From Arthrobacter sp. D5-1 (GTDB taxonomy: Bacteria > Actinomycetota > Actinomycetes > Actinomycetales > Micrococcaceae), in contig NZ_CP014571.1 of assembly GCF_017357425.1 (NCBI RefSeq), positions 4,588,001-4,652,000 of the forward strand: a stretch of DNA of 64,000 bases, in the 5' to 3' direction. Each line of letters starts with the position of its first letter. Positions within the stretch are counted from its first letter, which is position 1. Both the position numbers and the translations under genes were made by a program. The notes beneath the pieces are model-generated. The model had not been told where the DNA came from. It saw only the letters and a list, made by a program, of their open reading frames with translations, and searched no databases. Shown piece by piece: positions 8,416 through 20,959 of this stretch.

Positions 8416-9735
8416 TTAGGCGAGGTTCGCGACTCCCGGGTACAGCGGGTGCGCCTTCGCAAGAACATCAACACGGTGACGCAGCCCGGAAAGGTCCGCG
8501 TCGGCGTCGGCGATTAATGCCTCGGCGATGATGTCGGCCACCTCGCGGAAGGCTGCTTCACCGAAGCCGCGCGTCGCCAACGCCGGAGTGCCGATGCGCA
8601 GTCCGGAGGTGACCATGGGCGGGCGGGGGTCGAACGGGACGGCATTGCGGTTGACGGTGATGTCGATCGTGGCAAGGCGGTCTTCGGCTTGCTGGCCGTC
8701 GAGTTCGCAATTGCGGAGGTCGACGAGGACCAGGTGCACGTCCGTTCCTCCGGAGACGACGCTGATGCCCTTGGCGGCGACGTCGGGCTGGACCAGTCGC
8801 TCGGCAAGGATGCGGGCACCCGCGAGGACACGTTCCTGACGCTCACGGAACTCCTCCGAGGCGGCGATCTTGAACGCGACGGCCTTGCCGGCGATCACGT
8901 GCTCCAGCGGTCCGCCCTGCTGGCCCGGGAACACGGCCGAGTTGATCTTCTTGGCGATGTCGGCGTCGTTGGAGAGGATGATGCCGCCACGCGGACCGGC
9001 GAGGGTCTTGTGCGTGGTGGACGTGGTGACGTGCGCATGTGGGACGGGCGAGGGGTGCAGCCCCGCAGCCACCAGGCCGGCGAAGTGGGCCATGTCCACC
9101 ATCAGGTAGGCGCCCACGGAGTCGGCGATCCGGCGGAACTCAGCGAAGTCCAACTGCCGCGCATAAGCGGACCAGCCGGCAACGATCAGCGCAGGTTTGT
9201 GCTCCTGTGCCAGGCGCTCAACCTCGGCCATATCCACCGTGTGGGTGTCCTCGCGGACGCCGTAGGGAACCACGTTGTAGAGCTTGCCGGAGAAGTTGAT
9301 GCGCATGCCGTGCGTGAGGTGCCCACCGTGAGCCAGGTTCAGGCCCATGATGGTGTCGCCGGGCTTGATGAGGGCGTGCATCACGGAGGCGTTGGCCTGC
9401 GCACCGGAGTGTGGCTGGACGTTCGCGTACTCGGCCCCGAAAAGGGACTTGATGCGGTCGATCGCGAGCTGTTCGATCACGTCAACATGCTCGCAGCCGC
9501 CGTAGTAGCGCTTGCCCGGGTAACCTTCGGCGTACTTGTTGGTCAGGACCGAGCCTTGGGCCTGCATGACAGCAACGGCCGTGTGGTTCTCCGAGGCGAT
9601 CATTTCCAGGCCGTCGCGCTGGCGACCCAGTTCGTCGTCGATCTTCGCAGCAATCTCAGGATCCAGCTCTGACAGCTGGGCGTCCAGCGACGCCGACACC
9701 ACTTGCTGGTACTCAGTTACAGATACCGGGTTCAC
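8416..9735 (-). CDS. glyA: serine hydroxymethyltransferase
   Basis: 439 residues. This PLP enzyme interconverts glycine plus 5,10-methylene-tetrahydrofolate with serine plus tetrahydrofolate. The PLP lysine is K243 in [15 protein letters not shown], and [24 protein letters not shown] and VDMAHFAGL are classic family blocks. The GTG start overlaps the gcvH stop by 4 bases, so translation is coupled. In this cluster it probably consumes the methylene-THF made by the glycine cleavage system. A second housekeeping glyA elsewhere in the genome is possible. Confidence 0.97.
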   Translation of the reverse strand: MNPVSVTEYQQVVSASLDAQLSELDPEIAAKIDDELGRQRDGLEMIASENHTAVAVMQAQGSVLTNKYAEGYPGKRYYGGCEHVDVIEQLAIDRIKSLFGAEYANVQPHSGAQANASVMHALIKPGDTIMGLNLAHGGHLTHGMRINFSGKLYNVVPYGVREDTHTVDMAEVERLAQEHKPALIVAGWSAYARQLDFAEFRRIADSVGAYLMVDMAHFAGLVAAGLHPSPVPHAHVTTSTTHKTLAGPRGGIILSNDADIAKKINSAVFPGQQGGPLEHVIAGKAVAFKIAASEEFRERQERVLAGARILAERLVQPDVAAKGISVVSGGTDVHLVLVDLRNCELDGQQAEDRLATIDITVNRNAVPFDPRPPMVTSGLRIGTPALATRGFGEAAFREVADIIAEALIADADADLSGLRHRVDVLAKAHPLYPGVANLA

Positions 9736-10115
9736 AGTTCTCCACCGTTCGTTGCAGCGTATTCTTCGGCCGACATGAGCGGCCCTTCTTCTGTGGCAGC
9801 CACCTTGAACAGCCAGCCCGCGCCATAAGGATCGTTGTTGATGAGGGCGGGATCAGTGACAACGGCGTCGTTGATCTCGGTCACCTCCCCCGTCACGGGC
9901 GAGTACAGGTCCGATACCGACTTGGTGGATTCAACCTCGCCACAGGTCTCCCCTGCGGTCACTGTGGAACCAACCTCCGGGAGGTCCACGTACACAATGT
10001 CGCCCAGGGCGTCAGCGGCCACCGCGGAAATCCCGATCCCCACGGGCCCTTCACCGTCAGCGGCAACCCACTCGTGCTCAGCCGAGTACTTCAATTCAGC
10101 AACTACCTTGCTCAT
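9732..10115 (-). CDS. gcvH: glycine cleavage system H protein
   Basis: 127 residues, normal length for the family. It is the lipoyl carrier that shuttles the aminomethyl group from P to T protein. The lipoylated lysine is K65 in [15 protein letters not shown], followed by the usual VTGEV turn. It lies between gcvT and glyA, 53 bases after gcvT, with a 4-base overlap to glyA. Confidence 0.97.
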   Translation of the reverse strand: MSKVVAELKYSAEHEWVAADGEGPVGIGISAVAADALGDIVYVDLPEVGSTVTAGETCGEVESTKSVSDLYSPVTGEVTEINDAVVTDPALINNDPYGAGWLFKVAATEEGPLMSAEEYAATNGGEL

Positions 10116-10168
10116 AAGATTCCTTCTCTCACTAACTGAAAACTTTTCAAGATCACCCGCTGTAGGGG

Positions 10169-11317
10169 CTACTTCCGACGTTTGTAGAACGGGAGCGCGA
10201 CTACTTCGAAGGGCTCAGCCTTCCCGCGCAGGTCCACCTCGACCGTCGTGCCCGGCTCTGAATGCTCGACGTCGACATACGCCATCGCTACTGGGTAACC
10301 GAGCGTGGGGCTCGGTTGGCCGGAGGTGACTTCGCCGATGAGCGAGCCGTCTTTGAGGACCGAGTAGTGTCCGCGGGCGGCGCGGCGGCCGGTACCTTTG
10401 AGACCGACCAGCTTCTGGCCGATGGTGGATCCGACCCCGGCTGCCTTGATCGACGTCAGTGCTTCCCGACCAACGAAGTCGCTTTCCTTGGCTAAGGAAA
10501 CGACCGGGCCGAGGCCTGCGGCGTAGGCATTGACGTGGATGGAGAGCTCGTTGCCGTAGAGCGGCATTCCGGCCTCCAAACGCAGTGAGTCGCGGGCTGC
10601 GAGGCCTGCCGGGATGAGGCCGTGGCCTTCGCCGGCTTCGAGCAATGCTTCCCAGAGGCCCGGGGCGTCGAGGTTCGGGACGTAGATTTCGAAGCCGTCT
10701 TCGCCGGTGTAGCCGGTGCGGGCCAGCAGCAGGTACTGGGTGCCGCCGTCGAACGTCAGCCCAACCTCAACCGCAGCGTAGTACTTCAGATCGGTGACCA
10801 GCGCGTGCTGATCGGTGGGAACCAGGGTCAGCAGGATGGCTTCGGCGTTCGGGCCCTGCACCGCGATCAGTGACGTCTCGGCAGAAACGTCCTCTACGAC
10901 GACGTCGAAACCGGCCGCGCGCTTCAGCAGCGCCGCGGCGACCACTTTGGCGTTGCCCGCATTGGGGACCACCAGGTACTTGTCCACGCCGTCCTCAGGA
11001 GAGGGTCGGCGGTAGGTAATGAGGTCGTCGATGATGCCGCCGTCGGTGTTGCAGATCAGCGAGTACTTCGCTTTGCCCACGGCGATCGCGGACAGCTTGC
11101 CTACCAGCGCGTAATCCAGGAAGGCCGCAGCGTCCTGGCCGGACACCCAGACTTCACCCATGTGGGAGAGGTCGAACAAGCCCGCGGACTTGCGGACTGC
11201 GTGGTGTTCGGCGAGTTCGGACTCGTACTTCAGGGGCATCTGCCAGCCGCCGAAGTCCGTGAAGGATGCACCGGCCTTTTTGTGCTGCTCGTAGAGAGCG
11301 GTGTAGTTCTCAGACAT
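10169..11317 (-). CDS. gcvT: glycine cleavage system T protein (aminomethyltransferase)
   Basis: 382 residues. It transfers the methylene unit from the lipoyl arm of GcvH to tetrahydrofolate and releases ammonia. Recognisable blocks are [48 protein letters not shown] and [18 protein letters not shown]. The ATG at 11315-11317 with AAGGA upstream is chosen; the in-frame extension upstream is not conserved-looking. It begins 11 bases after the gcvP stop. Confidence 0.97.
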   Translation of the reverse strand: MSENYTALYEQHKKAGASFTDFGGWQMPLKYESELAEHHAVRKSAGLFDLSHMGEVWVSGQDAAAFLDYALVGKLSAIAVGKAKYSLICNTDGGIIDDLITYRRPSPEDGVDKYLVVPNAGNAKVVAAALLKRAAGFDVVVEDVSAETSLIAVQGPNAEAILLTLVPTDQHALVTDLKYYAAVEVGLTFDGGTQYLLLARTGYTGEDGFEIYVPNLDAPGLWEALLEAGEGHGLIPAGLAARDSLRLEAGMPLYGNELSIHVNAYAAGLGPVVSLAKESDFVGREALTSIKAAGVGSTIGQKLVGLKGTGRRAARGHYSVLKDGSLIGEVTSGQPSPTLGYPVAMAYVDVEHSEPGTTVEVDLRGKAEPFEVVALPFYKRRK

Positions 11318-11328
11318 GTCAGGAGTCC

Positions 11329-14181
<2,853 letters not shown>

Positions 14182-14249
14182 GAGGAACTCCATGATTCAG
14201 GCGCCCAATGAGCGCCACGATGATGTGGGGTTCCTCCCCGCTCTGTATT

Positions 14250-14418
14250 GGACCTGAGAGATTCCGCAGGAATGGTTGCCTGCTTGCACCGTCGGTGAGC
14301 CCGGTTGCCCGGACTGCTTTCCAGAGTTGCCTAACCGCGGCGGTACATGGGCCTGAGAGATTCCTGGGGAGGATTTGCTCCTACGGCGCCTGACTGGATG
14401 TACCGGCAGGACTCTCCC
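14250..14418 (-). ncRNA. tandem glycine riboswitch (gcvT type)
   Basis: Two consecutive glycine aptamers read on the minus strand. The first, about 14418 down to 14348, begins with GGGAGAGTCC, contains GCGCCGTAGGAGCAAA and ends with GGAATCTCTCAGGC. The second, about 14325 down to 14250, begins with CTGGAAAG, contains GACGGTGCAAGC and ends with GGAATCTCTCAGG. These are hallmark elements of the glycine riboswitch. The expression platform between 14249 and the gcvP start contains GGGG-AGGAA-CCCC and GGCGC/GCGCC hairpins. It should switch on the glycine-catabolic genes when glycine is high. Confidence 0.93.
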
Positions 14419-14593
14419 GCCGCAGATCAAAAGCGTTGCGCCACCATGAGTGACACGCTTCACACCATAGCGGGTTGTTTTGAAAAAGTGCAAGCAAGGT
14501 GTGGTTACTGATGCATCGAGTTCGACCCCCGCGGAATGTTCCTCAACGACCACACCAGGTCCCTGCTCGCCTGACAGGGAGTCATGGGTGTGC

Positions 14594-14661
14594 CGGGATG
14601 TGGGAGAAAGCAACGCTCTCTCACATCCCGAGCCCTTCCCACCAACGCTCTCTCACATCCC
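14594..14661. repeat. palindrome plus direct repeat of AACGCTCTCTCACATCCC
   Basis: At 14595-14629 a hairpin pairs GGGATGTGGGAGAAAGC with GCTCTCTCACATCCC around a 3-base loop. The 18-base word AACGCTCTCTCACATCCC occurs at 14612-14629 and exactly again at 14644-14661. A degenerate copy (AACGCTCTCCCACCCCC) lies at 62602-62618. It sits in the divergent region between the riboswitch and mscL. Confidence 0.7.
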
Positions 14662-14742
14662 CGCTTACACCGGCTGGAAACCCCGGAGTGGTATTTTGAT
14701 CTCTGCTGGAGGCAGACACTGCACCTATTCGGAGGATCATCC

Positions 14743-15219
14743 ATGTTCAAGGGTTTCAAGGACTTCATACTTCGCGGCAACGTGATCGAGTTGGCCATTG
14801 CCGTAGTCATCGGCAGTGCGTTCACAGCCCTCGTTGCGGCCTTCACCACCAACATTATTAACCCCGTGATCGCCGCCGCAGGCGGAGTGAACGCTGATGG
14901 TCTCGGCTTCAGGATCTGGCAGGACAACCCCGCCACCTTCATCAACATCGGTGCCGTGCTGACGGCTCTCGTGACCTTTGTGATCACCGCTGCCGTGGTC
15001 TACTTCATCTTTGTGGCACCCATGAACAAGATCAATTCCCTGGTCAAGGACCGCCTCTCCACCGAGGAGCCCGAGGAAGAGCCGCTTCCGGCAGATACTG
15101 CCCTTCTGGCCGAAATCCGCGACCTCCTGAAGGACGCTGCTGCCGCCCGCAGCACTGCCCGGACCTCTGGCCTTGGGTCGGACCTGGACTCCGAACTCGA
15201 TTCCGACCGAACCCGCTAG
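14743..15219 (+). CDS. mscL: large-conductance mechanosensitive channel
   Basis: 158 residues. It is a pentameric inner-membrane channel that opens under membrane tension to release osmolytes. The N-terminus FKGFKDFILRGNVIELAIAVVIG is the MscL signature including the amphipathic helix and start of TM1; TM2 is around residues 64-92. An acidic cytoplasmic tail (STEEPEEEPLPAD) and Ser/Asp-rich end follow. The ATG at 14743 has GGAGG seven bases upstream; further upstream in-frame starts would translate the repeat region. A terminator follows at 15263-15300. Confidence 0.95.
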   Translation: MFKGFKDFILRGNVIELAIAVVIGSAFTALVAAFTTNIINPVIAAAGGVNADGLGFRIWQDNPATFINIGAVLTALVTFVITAAVVYFIFVAPMNKINSLVKDRLSTEEPEEEPLPADTALLAEIRDLLKDAAAARSTARTSGLGSDLDSELDSDRTR

Positions 15220-15262
15220 GATCGCCGGCTCCCTGCGGGCATCAGTTCCCAGTTGCTTCACC

Positions 15263-15300
15263 GAACCCGGTGTTCTCTCCGCGAGGGCGCCGGGTTCTTG
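15263..15300 (+). terminator. intrinsic terminator after mscL
   Basis: GAACCCGG (15263-15270) pairs with CCGGGTTC (15290-15297), then TTG. The T-tract is short, but position 45 bases after the mscL stop supports the role. Confidence 0.5.
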
Positions 15301-15375
15301 CACGTTCACCGGCCCGTCCACAGAACGTGACGCGCTGGCAACCGGCGCGAAACGGGGGGAGGGCAGCATGGGAAC

Positions 15376-16269
15376 ATGAAGCCCAACCCGAGCACTTCCG
15401 TCACCGCGGATCTTCTGTGTGATGTCTGCGGACAATTGCCTGAACCTCACAAGGCCCGGCTCACCCTCGCCAACATCGCGGTGATGCTTCCTATCGAACT
15501 GTTGGTTCATGCGGCCGTGGTGGGAACCACCCTCCCCTACGTGGCCAAGGTGCTGCTGCTTGCAGTGACCGCCACCGTTTTGGTGATCTGGGTGGCCGAA
15601 CCTTCAGCTGCCAAGGTCCTCCGGGGCTGGCTGCACGCGCCGGCCCTCCGCCAACGGCACAGACTACATCTGGCACCGGCCTTGTGGCGGGCCCGGACAG
15701 TGCTGCTGGACCAGCCGGGTTCACTGCAGACGGTCACACAGTCCTTGTCCAAGTTGGGCACGAACATCCTCAGCCTTCACGTCCACCCGGTGATGAGAGC
15801 CGGGTCCCTCGCCCCGGGACACATCGGAACTGTCATGGACGAGTTTGTTCTCTCCGCCCCGGGGGACGTCACCGAGCAGGAACTGTTGAAAGCCCTGGCC
15901 GACGGCGGCGGGTGTGGGTCCCTTGTTTGGCCCACCACCGCTTTGGCCATGGCAGATGGCCAGACCAAAGCACTGACCCTGGCGACCCGGATTGCCGGAA
16001 ACCCGAAGGAACTTCCGCACGCAGTGGCCGAGCTGCTTTCCGCCAAAGTCGTCCCGAGCGATCCGGAGCATCCGGCGCCCGAGACGAGCGCCGGCGTCGG
16101 GCCTTCACCGGACGTCCTCAAGATCCCCACGGCCTGGAATGGCCCGCTGGTCTTTTCCCGACCCGGCGAACCCTTCACGCCGGCCGAGTCCGCGCGGGCG
16201 CATAGGCTGGCTGAGCTCGCGGAGATCCTGGCGCACAGCCCGGCGGCCCCGGAGAGAGCGCGCTGCTGA
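15376..16269 (+). CDS. ACT-domain-containing membrane-linked protein
   Basis: 297 residues. The N-terminus has a CDVC cysteine pair (residues 15-18) and two hydrophobic segments (about 35-53 and 56-74), suggesting membrane attachment. Residues about 105-140 match the start of an ACT domain (RTVLLDQPGSLQTVTQSLSK followed by LGTNILSLHVHP), a fold that binds amino acids. The rest is Ala/Pro-rich and unassigned. It stands alone after mscL and converges on the next gene with only 12 bases between stops. A ligand-sensing role is inferred from the ACT domain only. Confidence 0.65.
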   Translation: MKPNPSTSVTADLLCDVCGQLPEPHKARLTLANIAVMLPIELLVHAAVVGTTLPYVAKVLLLAVTATVLVIWVAEPSAAKVLRGWLHAPALRQRHRLHLAPALWRARTVLLDQPGSLQTVTQSLSKLGTNILSLHVHPVMRAGSLAPGHIGTVMDEFVLSAPGDVTEQELLKALADGGGCGSLVWPTTALAMADGQTKALTLATRIAGNPKELPHAVAELLSAKVVPSDPEHPAPETSAGVGPSPDVLKIPTAWNGPLVFSRPGEPFTPAESARAHRLAELAEILAHSPAAPERARC

Positions 16270-16281
16270 ACCCCACAGCGT

Positions 16282-16629
16282 TCAGTCCTGGTCGATCTTC
16301 TCGAGGAGCTTCCCCAGGGCATCCCGGATGTCGTCGTAGTCGTACTGGCCGGCCCTACTCTCGGCGGCGATCACACCACAGCGGTGGATCTTCGTGAAAT
16401 CACCGATGGGGAACTTGTAGTGGCCCTTTTGGTCATCCGGGTGGTCGTCGTCCACCCCGAGGAACCACTTGGAGTATTCGGCGTGCCCGTGCTTGTCCAG
16501 GAAGGCATTTTCGTCCTTGGTGGAGGGCGCGTGCTCACTCCAGTCGTCTCGGGTGTCCTTGACCACCTTGCCGTCCGTGACCAGGCGCTTCGCATGGTCA
16601 AAGGCCTTTTTGTTGAGTTTCACTGTCAT
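16282..16629 (-). CDS. conserved hypothetical protein
   Basis: 115 residues, acidic and rich in Asp, Lys and His, with no membrane segment. The N-terminus MTVKLNKKAFDHAKRLV and the block GHYKFPIGDFTKIHRCGVIAAES look conserved and enzyme-free. The ATG at 16627-16629 has GAGG six bases upstream. I do not know its function; the high charge and small size suggest a cytoplasmic stress-type protein, but this is a guess. Confidence 0.7.
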   Translation of the reverse strand: MTVKLNKKAFDHAKRLVTDGKVVKDTRDDWSEHAPSTKDENAFLDKHGHAEYSKWFLGVDDDHPDDQKGHYKFPIGDFTKIHRCGVIAAESRAGQYDYDDIRDALGKLLEKIDQD

Positions 16630-16784
16630 GGCGCACCTCGCTGGGGTTGGTGGCTTGGGCTGAATCCGGAAGCTCGTGCAGCCCAGCATAGGACGCCGGC
16701 GGACGGGTGGAAAGGCCGTTGGGTCGGAGGGCCGGAATGGCAGCCCCGGCGCTCAGGCTCAGCTACCGCGCCCAGCCATAGCGG

Positions 16785-17039
16785 TCAGTCCACCAGCCGG
16801 ATCCTGAGACCGGTTCCCCGCTCTTTCTCCACCAACCTCCGCTCTATGGGCCCGCTTTGGGCAAGCCAGAGGACTTTGCCGTCATAGGTGACGGACTCCA
16901 CGCAGCCTTGGTCCACTACCTCGTTGTACCGCCAGACCTCCACCGTCTGGCCCACGAGGACCCGCCAACTGGTCACGGCCCTGCCTTCGATGTGGCTGAA
17001 AGGCGTCCCGGTCGACGATTTTTTGTTGCTGTCCTTCAC
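16785..17039 (-). CDS. small hypothetical protein
   Basis: 84 residues from a GTG start with AGGAG eight bases upstream. It is likely a small beta-rich protein (LVGQTVEVWRYNEVVDQG, VLWLAQSGPIERR). It loosely resembles in size and pattern the 78-residue protein at 51546, where a Trp-containing beta segment also follows a charged strand. There is no signal peptide or known domain. Function unknown. Confidence 0.6.
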   Translation of the reverse strand: MKDSNKKSSTGTPFSHIEGRAVTSWRVLVGQTVEVWRYNEVVDQGCVESVTYDGKVLWLAQSGPIERRLVEKERGTGLRIRLVD

Positions 17040-17127
17040 GTCAATGACTCCTAGCGGTGCTTGACAAACTGTCTGTAAAGACTTGTGCCGCCACGGGCCA
17101 GTACATGACGCGGTTCGCGGGTTTTTC

Positions 17128-18501
17128 CTAGAGTCCCTTCACCGCGCCCAGGACCTTGGTCAGTGAATCCTTGGCATCTCCGAACAACAAGGTGGTTTGG
17201 GGTTCGTAGAGGAGTTCGTTTTCGATACCGGCAAATCCCGGACGCATGGAACGTTTGAGGAATACCACCTGCCGGGCGTCGGCAACTTCAAGGATGGGCA
17301 TTCCGTAGATCGGTGAGCCGGAGGTGGTCTTCGCGGCAGGGTTGACGACGTCGTTGGCGCCCACCACCAAAGCAACATCGGCGGTCTTGAATTCGGAGTT
17401 GATATCGCCCATTTCCTTCAACGATTCGTAGGGCACGTTGGCCTCAGCCAGCAGCACGTTCATGTGTCCGGGCATACGTCCTGCCACGGGATGGATGGCG
17501 AAATCCACGTCGATTCCGCGGGCTTCCAACGCCAGGGCGAGCTCGGCCGCGGTGTGCTGTCCTTGTGCGACCGCAAGCCCGTATCCCGGCACAATGATGA
17601 CCCGCTGGGCATAGCCGAGCAGCACTGCAACGTCCTCTGCGCTGGAGGACCGCACTGGCCGCTCGCTCACAGCGGTGGATCCTGCCGTCGAGCCACCTTT
17701 GAAGGCGCCGAACATGATGCCGGCGACACTCCGGCCCATCGCCGCCGCCATGGCCCGGGTCAGGATGATGCCCGAGGCTCCCACCAACGTTCCGGCGACC
17801 AGCAAAAGAACATTGCCCAGCACCAGCCCCGATGCCGCGACAGCCAAGCCGGTGAAGGCATTCAGGAGCGAGATGACGATCGGAACATCCGCGCCACCCA
17901 CCGGAAGAACCAAGAGGATGCCGGTAATAAGACCCAGGACCAACAGCACCAGCGCCAGCGCGAGCGAGCCGTTCAGGATCACCACTACACCGGCGCCCAC
18001 CGCAGCCAGTAGAACCACTGCCATCAGTGCGGGCAGGCCCGGGAATGTGACGGGGCGGGTGGTCATGAGCCCTTGGAGCTTGGCGAACGTGACACCGGAA
18101 CCGGCGAAGGACACCGCACCGACCAGCAGCGTAAAGACGATGGCCAGGCGAACCCAGGGATCGTCTGAGTGGGAGAGTTCCAGCATGGCAACAAGCGCAG
18201 CAGCACCACCACCAACACCGTTGAAGAGGGCCACGAGCTGTGGCATTTGCGTCATCTGCACGCGGCGGGCCACCGGCGCCGCCACACCTGAACCCACCGC
18301 AATGGCACCGAGGATCCAGGGAACGTTGTCCAACTTCACGGAGACAAAAACCGTGACCACGGCCAACAGGGCGCCCAAGGCACCGATCAGGTTGCCGCGA
18401 CGGGCCGTTTTCGGTGAGTTCAGCCCCTTCAGCGCGAGGATGAAGCACGCCGCCGCAGCCAGATAGAGGAGCGCCGTCCACGTGGGATTGAGCAGCGTCA
18501 C
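17128..18501 (-). CDS. pntB: NAD(P) transhydrogenase subunit beta
   Basis: 457 residues. It is the membrane and NADP(H)-binding subunit (domains dII and dIII) of the proton-translocating transhydrogenase that exchanges hydride between NADH and NADP+. About eight hydrophobic helices fill residues 1-260. The C-terminal NADP domain has VIIVPGYGLAVAQGQH, IHPVAGRMPGHMNVLLAEA and GANDVVNPAA. The GTG start overlaps the upstream stop by 4 bases, so the three pnt genes form one translationally coupled unit. Confidence 0.95.
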   Translation of the reverse strand: MTLLNPTWTALLYLAAAACFILALKGLNSPKTARRGNLIGALGALLAVVTVFVSVKLDNVPWILGAIAVGSGVAAPVARRVQMTQMPQLVALFNGVGGGAAALVAMLELSHSDDPWVRLAIVFTLLVGAVSFAGSGVTFAKLQGLMTTRPVTFPGLPALMAVVLLAAVGAGVVVILNGSLALALVLLVLGLITGILLVLPVGGADVPIVISLLNAFTGLAVAASGLVLGNVLLLVAGTLVGASGIILTRAMAAAMGRSVAGIMFGAFKGGSTAGSTAVSERPVRSSSAEDVAVLLGYAQRVIIVPGYGLAVAQGQHTAAELALALEARGIDVDFAIHPVAGRMPGHMNVLLAEANVPYESLKEMGDINSEFKTADVALVVGANDVVNPAAKTTSGSPIYGMPILEVADARQVVFLKRSMRPGFAGIENELLYEPQTTLLFGDAKDSLTKVLGAVKGL

Positions 18502-18845
18502 TGTTGGCGCTCCTTCGTCACGGCTTCGGCGGAGCCCGGACCAGCCGGCTCAACTTTCGACGGCGGCCGTTGCCTTCCGCGGAACATCTCCAGCATGCGG
18601 TCGGTCACCACGAATCCGCCCACCAGGTTGGCCGTGGCAAGGACGACAGCCAACAAGGCTACTGCCAGCACCCACGGGTCAGCAGCCTGTCCGGCAACGA
18701 TGATGGCTCCCACCAGGATGATGCCGTGGATGGCGTTCGCGCCGGACATGAGCGGCGTGTGCAGGGTGCTGGAAACCTTGGAAACAACCTCGAAGCCCAC
18801 GAACACGGCCAGCACGGTGATCGTCAGCAGGCTCATGCCATCCAT
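18498..18845 (-). CDS. pntAb: NAD(P) transhydrogenase alpha subunit, membrane part
   Basis: 115 residues. It is the small membrane section of the alpha chain found as a separate gene in three-subunit transhydrogenases. Three to four hydrophobic helices are visible (LLTITVLAVFVGFEVVSKV, TPLMSGANAIHGIILVGAII, VLAVALLAVVLATANLVGGF) with the family block TPLMSGANAIHG. The ATG overlaps the pntAa stop by one base and AAGGAG lies seven bases upstream. Confidence 0.93.
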   Translation of the reverse strand: MDGMSLLTITVLAVFVGFEVVSKVSSTLHTPLMSGANAIHGIILVGAIIVAGQAADPWVLAVALLAVVLATANLVGGFVVTDRMLEMFRGRQRPPSKVEPAGPGSAEAVTKERQQ

Positions 18846-20041
18846 CAGCGCACTCCTTCAGTTCCGGGACGGGTTGTGCCAACGGGTGCTGTTTCGCCTG
18901 CGAGCGCCGTGAGTGCCTCCGCGGTGGGTGCGTGCCTGACTTCGCCGAGGTGGGTGAGGCAGGTGCCCGCCACTACTTCGTCGTCGAAGTCCGGGGAGAC
19001 CGTCCCGTCTTTGGTCATGAGCGCCAGCAGATTGGCCACGTTCTTGGCGTAGAGGCGGGAGGCGTCTGCGGGCATCGCGGAGGCTGGGTCCTTGATTCCC
19101 ACCAGTGTCACGAGCCCTTGGCCGTCAGCGGTGGGCACGGGGATGTCCTGCCCTGGGATGCTTCCCTCAACATTCCCCCCGGACTCGGCCGCCAGGTCCA
19201 CTACCACGGAGCCGGGGCGCATACCCTGCACCATCTCGCGGCTCACCAGGAGCGGCGCCCTTCTGCCGGGAACAGCGGCGGTGGTAATCAATACATCGGC
19301 TTGGGCAACGTGCGGTGCCAGGAGTGCCCGCTGCAACGCGCCGCGGTCTGCGCTGAGTTCGCGGGCGTATCCACCGGATGCCTCGGCGGTTTCCAGGTCC
19401 AGTTTGATGAACGTGCCGCCCATGGACGCTACTTCGTCCGCCGAAGCCGGGCGGATGTCGTTGGCGGAAACCCTGGCCCCGAGCCGCTTGGCTGTGCCGA
19501 TCGCCTGCAGTCCGGCAACACCTGCACCCAACACCAGCACCTTGGCGGGCGGGATGGTCCCGGCCGCCGTCATGTACAGCGGGAAGAACCGGGGCAAACG
19601 CATGGCCGCCTCGAGGACGCAGCGGTAGCCGGCCACCAGGGCCTGCGAAGTGAGCGCATCCATGGATTGGGCGCGGGAAATACGGGGAACCAGCTCGAGG
19701 GCAAAGGACGTGATTCCACCTGCGGCGAGCGCCCGCACCGTAGGCAACTCCGAGGACGGCGACCCCAACCCGACGGTGACCGAACCCCGGCGGAGGGCTC
19801 CCGCCGTCGACGGTTCCATGGGACGTACGTGGCAATAGACATCAAGCGATCCGAGAACCAACGACTGCACCACAGCGGCGCCCGCCGCCCGGTAGTCCTC
19901 GTCGCCATGCCCGGACGCCAGCCCCGCACCGGACTCGATCTCAACCTCCAGCCCCAACCCCACCAGCTGCTTCACCGTTTCCGGCGTTGCGGCCACACGT
20001 CGCTCACCGTCGAGCCTCTCGCGCGCTATGCCTGCTTTCAC
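18845..20041 (-). CDS. pntAa: NAD(P) transhydrogenase alpha subunit, NAD(H)-binding part
   Basis: About 398 residues, the soluble dI domain related to alanine dehydrogenase. The N-terminal block AGIARERLDGERRVAATPE and the Rossmann motif VLGAGVAGLQAIGTAKRLGA are clear. I choose the GTG at 20039-20041 because AAGGGG lies upstream and the AlaDH/PNT domain begins there; an in-frame ATG at 20083 lacks a ribosome-binding site. It is first in the pntAa-pntAb-pntB operon. Confidence 0.93.
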   Translation of the reverse strand: MKAGIARERLDGERRVAATPETVKQLVGLGLEVEIESGAGLASGHGDEDYRAAGAAVVQSLVLGSLDVYCHVRPMEPSTAGALRRGSVTVGLGSPSSELPTVRALAAGGITSFALELVPRISRAQSMDALTSQALVAGYRCVLEAAMRLPRFFPLYMTAAGTIPPAKVLVLGAGVAGLQAIGTAKRLGARVSANDIRPASADEVASMGGTFIKLDLETAEASGGYARELSADRGALQRALLAPHVAQADVLITTAAVPGRRAPLLVSREMVQGMRPGSVVVDLAAESGGNVEGSIPGQDIPVPTADGQGLVTLVGIKDPASAMPADASRLYAKNVANLLALMTKDGTVSPDFDDEVVAGTCLTHLGEVRHAPTAEALTALAGETAPVGTTRPGTEGVR

Positions 20042-20226
20042 CCGCCACCCCTTTTCCGGAATTCTCCAGAACTCAGTTGGCATGAGTCTATGACCGCAAA
20101 GGTCCCGGCGGGAGTAGGGGCTGCGCTATGTGCATAAGTCAATTAGGGTCGGTAAGAGCTGGGGCAACCAGTCACCACACCGTCGACGAGCCGGTTCCGG
20201 CCGTGCCGTCGGAAAGGAACGCCGCA

Positions 20227-20838
20227 ATGGACACTTTCAAAATCGGTTACTTCGTCGGAAGCCTGGCGAGCAATTCCATCAACCGGGTCCTCTCCAAGGC
20301 GCTCATCAGCGTCGCGCCTTCGGAGCTCGAGTTTCATGAGATCGCCATTAAGGACCTGCCTCTTTACAGCTCGGATTACGACGCCGATTTCCCGCCGGCG
20401 GGCCGGGAACTGAAGGATGCCATCGCCGCATCGGACGGCATCCTGTTTATCTCCCCTGAGTACAACCGCTCCATTCCGGGCGCGTTGAAGAACGCCATCG
20501 ACTGGGGTTCGCGCCCATGGGGCACCAACTCATTCGCCAGGAAGCCCACGGGAATCATCGGCGCATCGCCAGGCGGCATTGGAACGGCGGTGATGCAGTC
20601 GTCCATGCGCAGCGTGTTGAGCTTCCTGGACGCGCCGCAGCTGAACGCACCTGAGGCTTACATCCGCTTCGTCGCAGACGCGTACGACGACGACGGGTCA
20701 GTTAAGGACGAGGGAACCGCGGCCTTGTTGCGGCATTACATGGAGGAATACAGCGCGTTCGTGCAGCGTGTCCTCGCAGCCAACGCCCCGGGCCACATCG
20801 GGGACCAGGAACCGGATTCCGCCAAGCTCACGCGGTAG
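20227..20838 (+). CDS. NADPH-dependent FMN reductase family protein
   Basis: 203 residues with the flavodoxin-like fold of NADPH:FMN/azo/quinone reductases. The phosphate-binding loop is GSLASNSINRVL, and ISPEYNRSIPGALKNAIDW is the family signature that contacts the flavin ring. GIIGASPGGIGT completes the site. The ATG at 20227 has AAGGA upstream. It is divergent from the pnt operon. The substrate is unknown; quinone or chromate-type reduction is typical of the family. Confidence 0.88.
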   Translation: MDTFKIGYFVGSLASNSINRVLSKALISVAPSELEFHEIAIKDLPLYSSDYDADFPPAGRELKDAIAASDGILFISPEYNRSIPGALKNAIDWGSRPWGTNSFARKPTGIIGASPGGIGTAVMQSSMRSVLSFLDAPQLNAPEAYIRFVADAYDDDGSVKDEGTAALLRHYMEEYSAFVQRVLAANAPGHIGDQEPDSAKLTR

Positions 20839-20959
20839 AGGCCGGTGGGTGCGGGTTACGTCCCCCCGGTGGCTGCACCGGCGAAATCACCCACCACCAC
20901 GGTTTAGTCAGTATCCTTACGAGTACGAGGATTCACGCCCCTAAACCTTGGAGGTATCG

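Noticed and set aside
17059..17085. Promoter-like TTGACA with TAAAGA
   Set aside because: The spacing of 9 bases is too short for a sigma-70-type promoter, and neighbouring genes run on the other strand.
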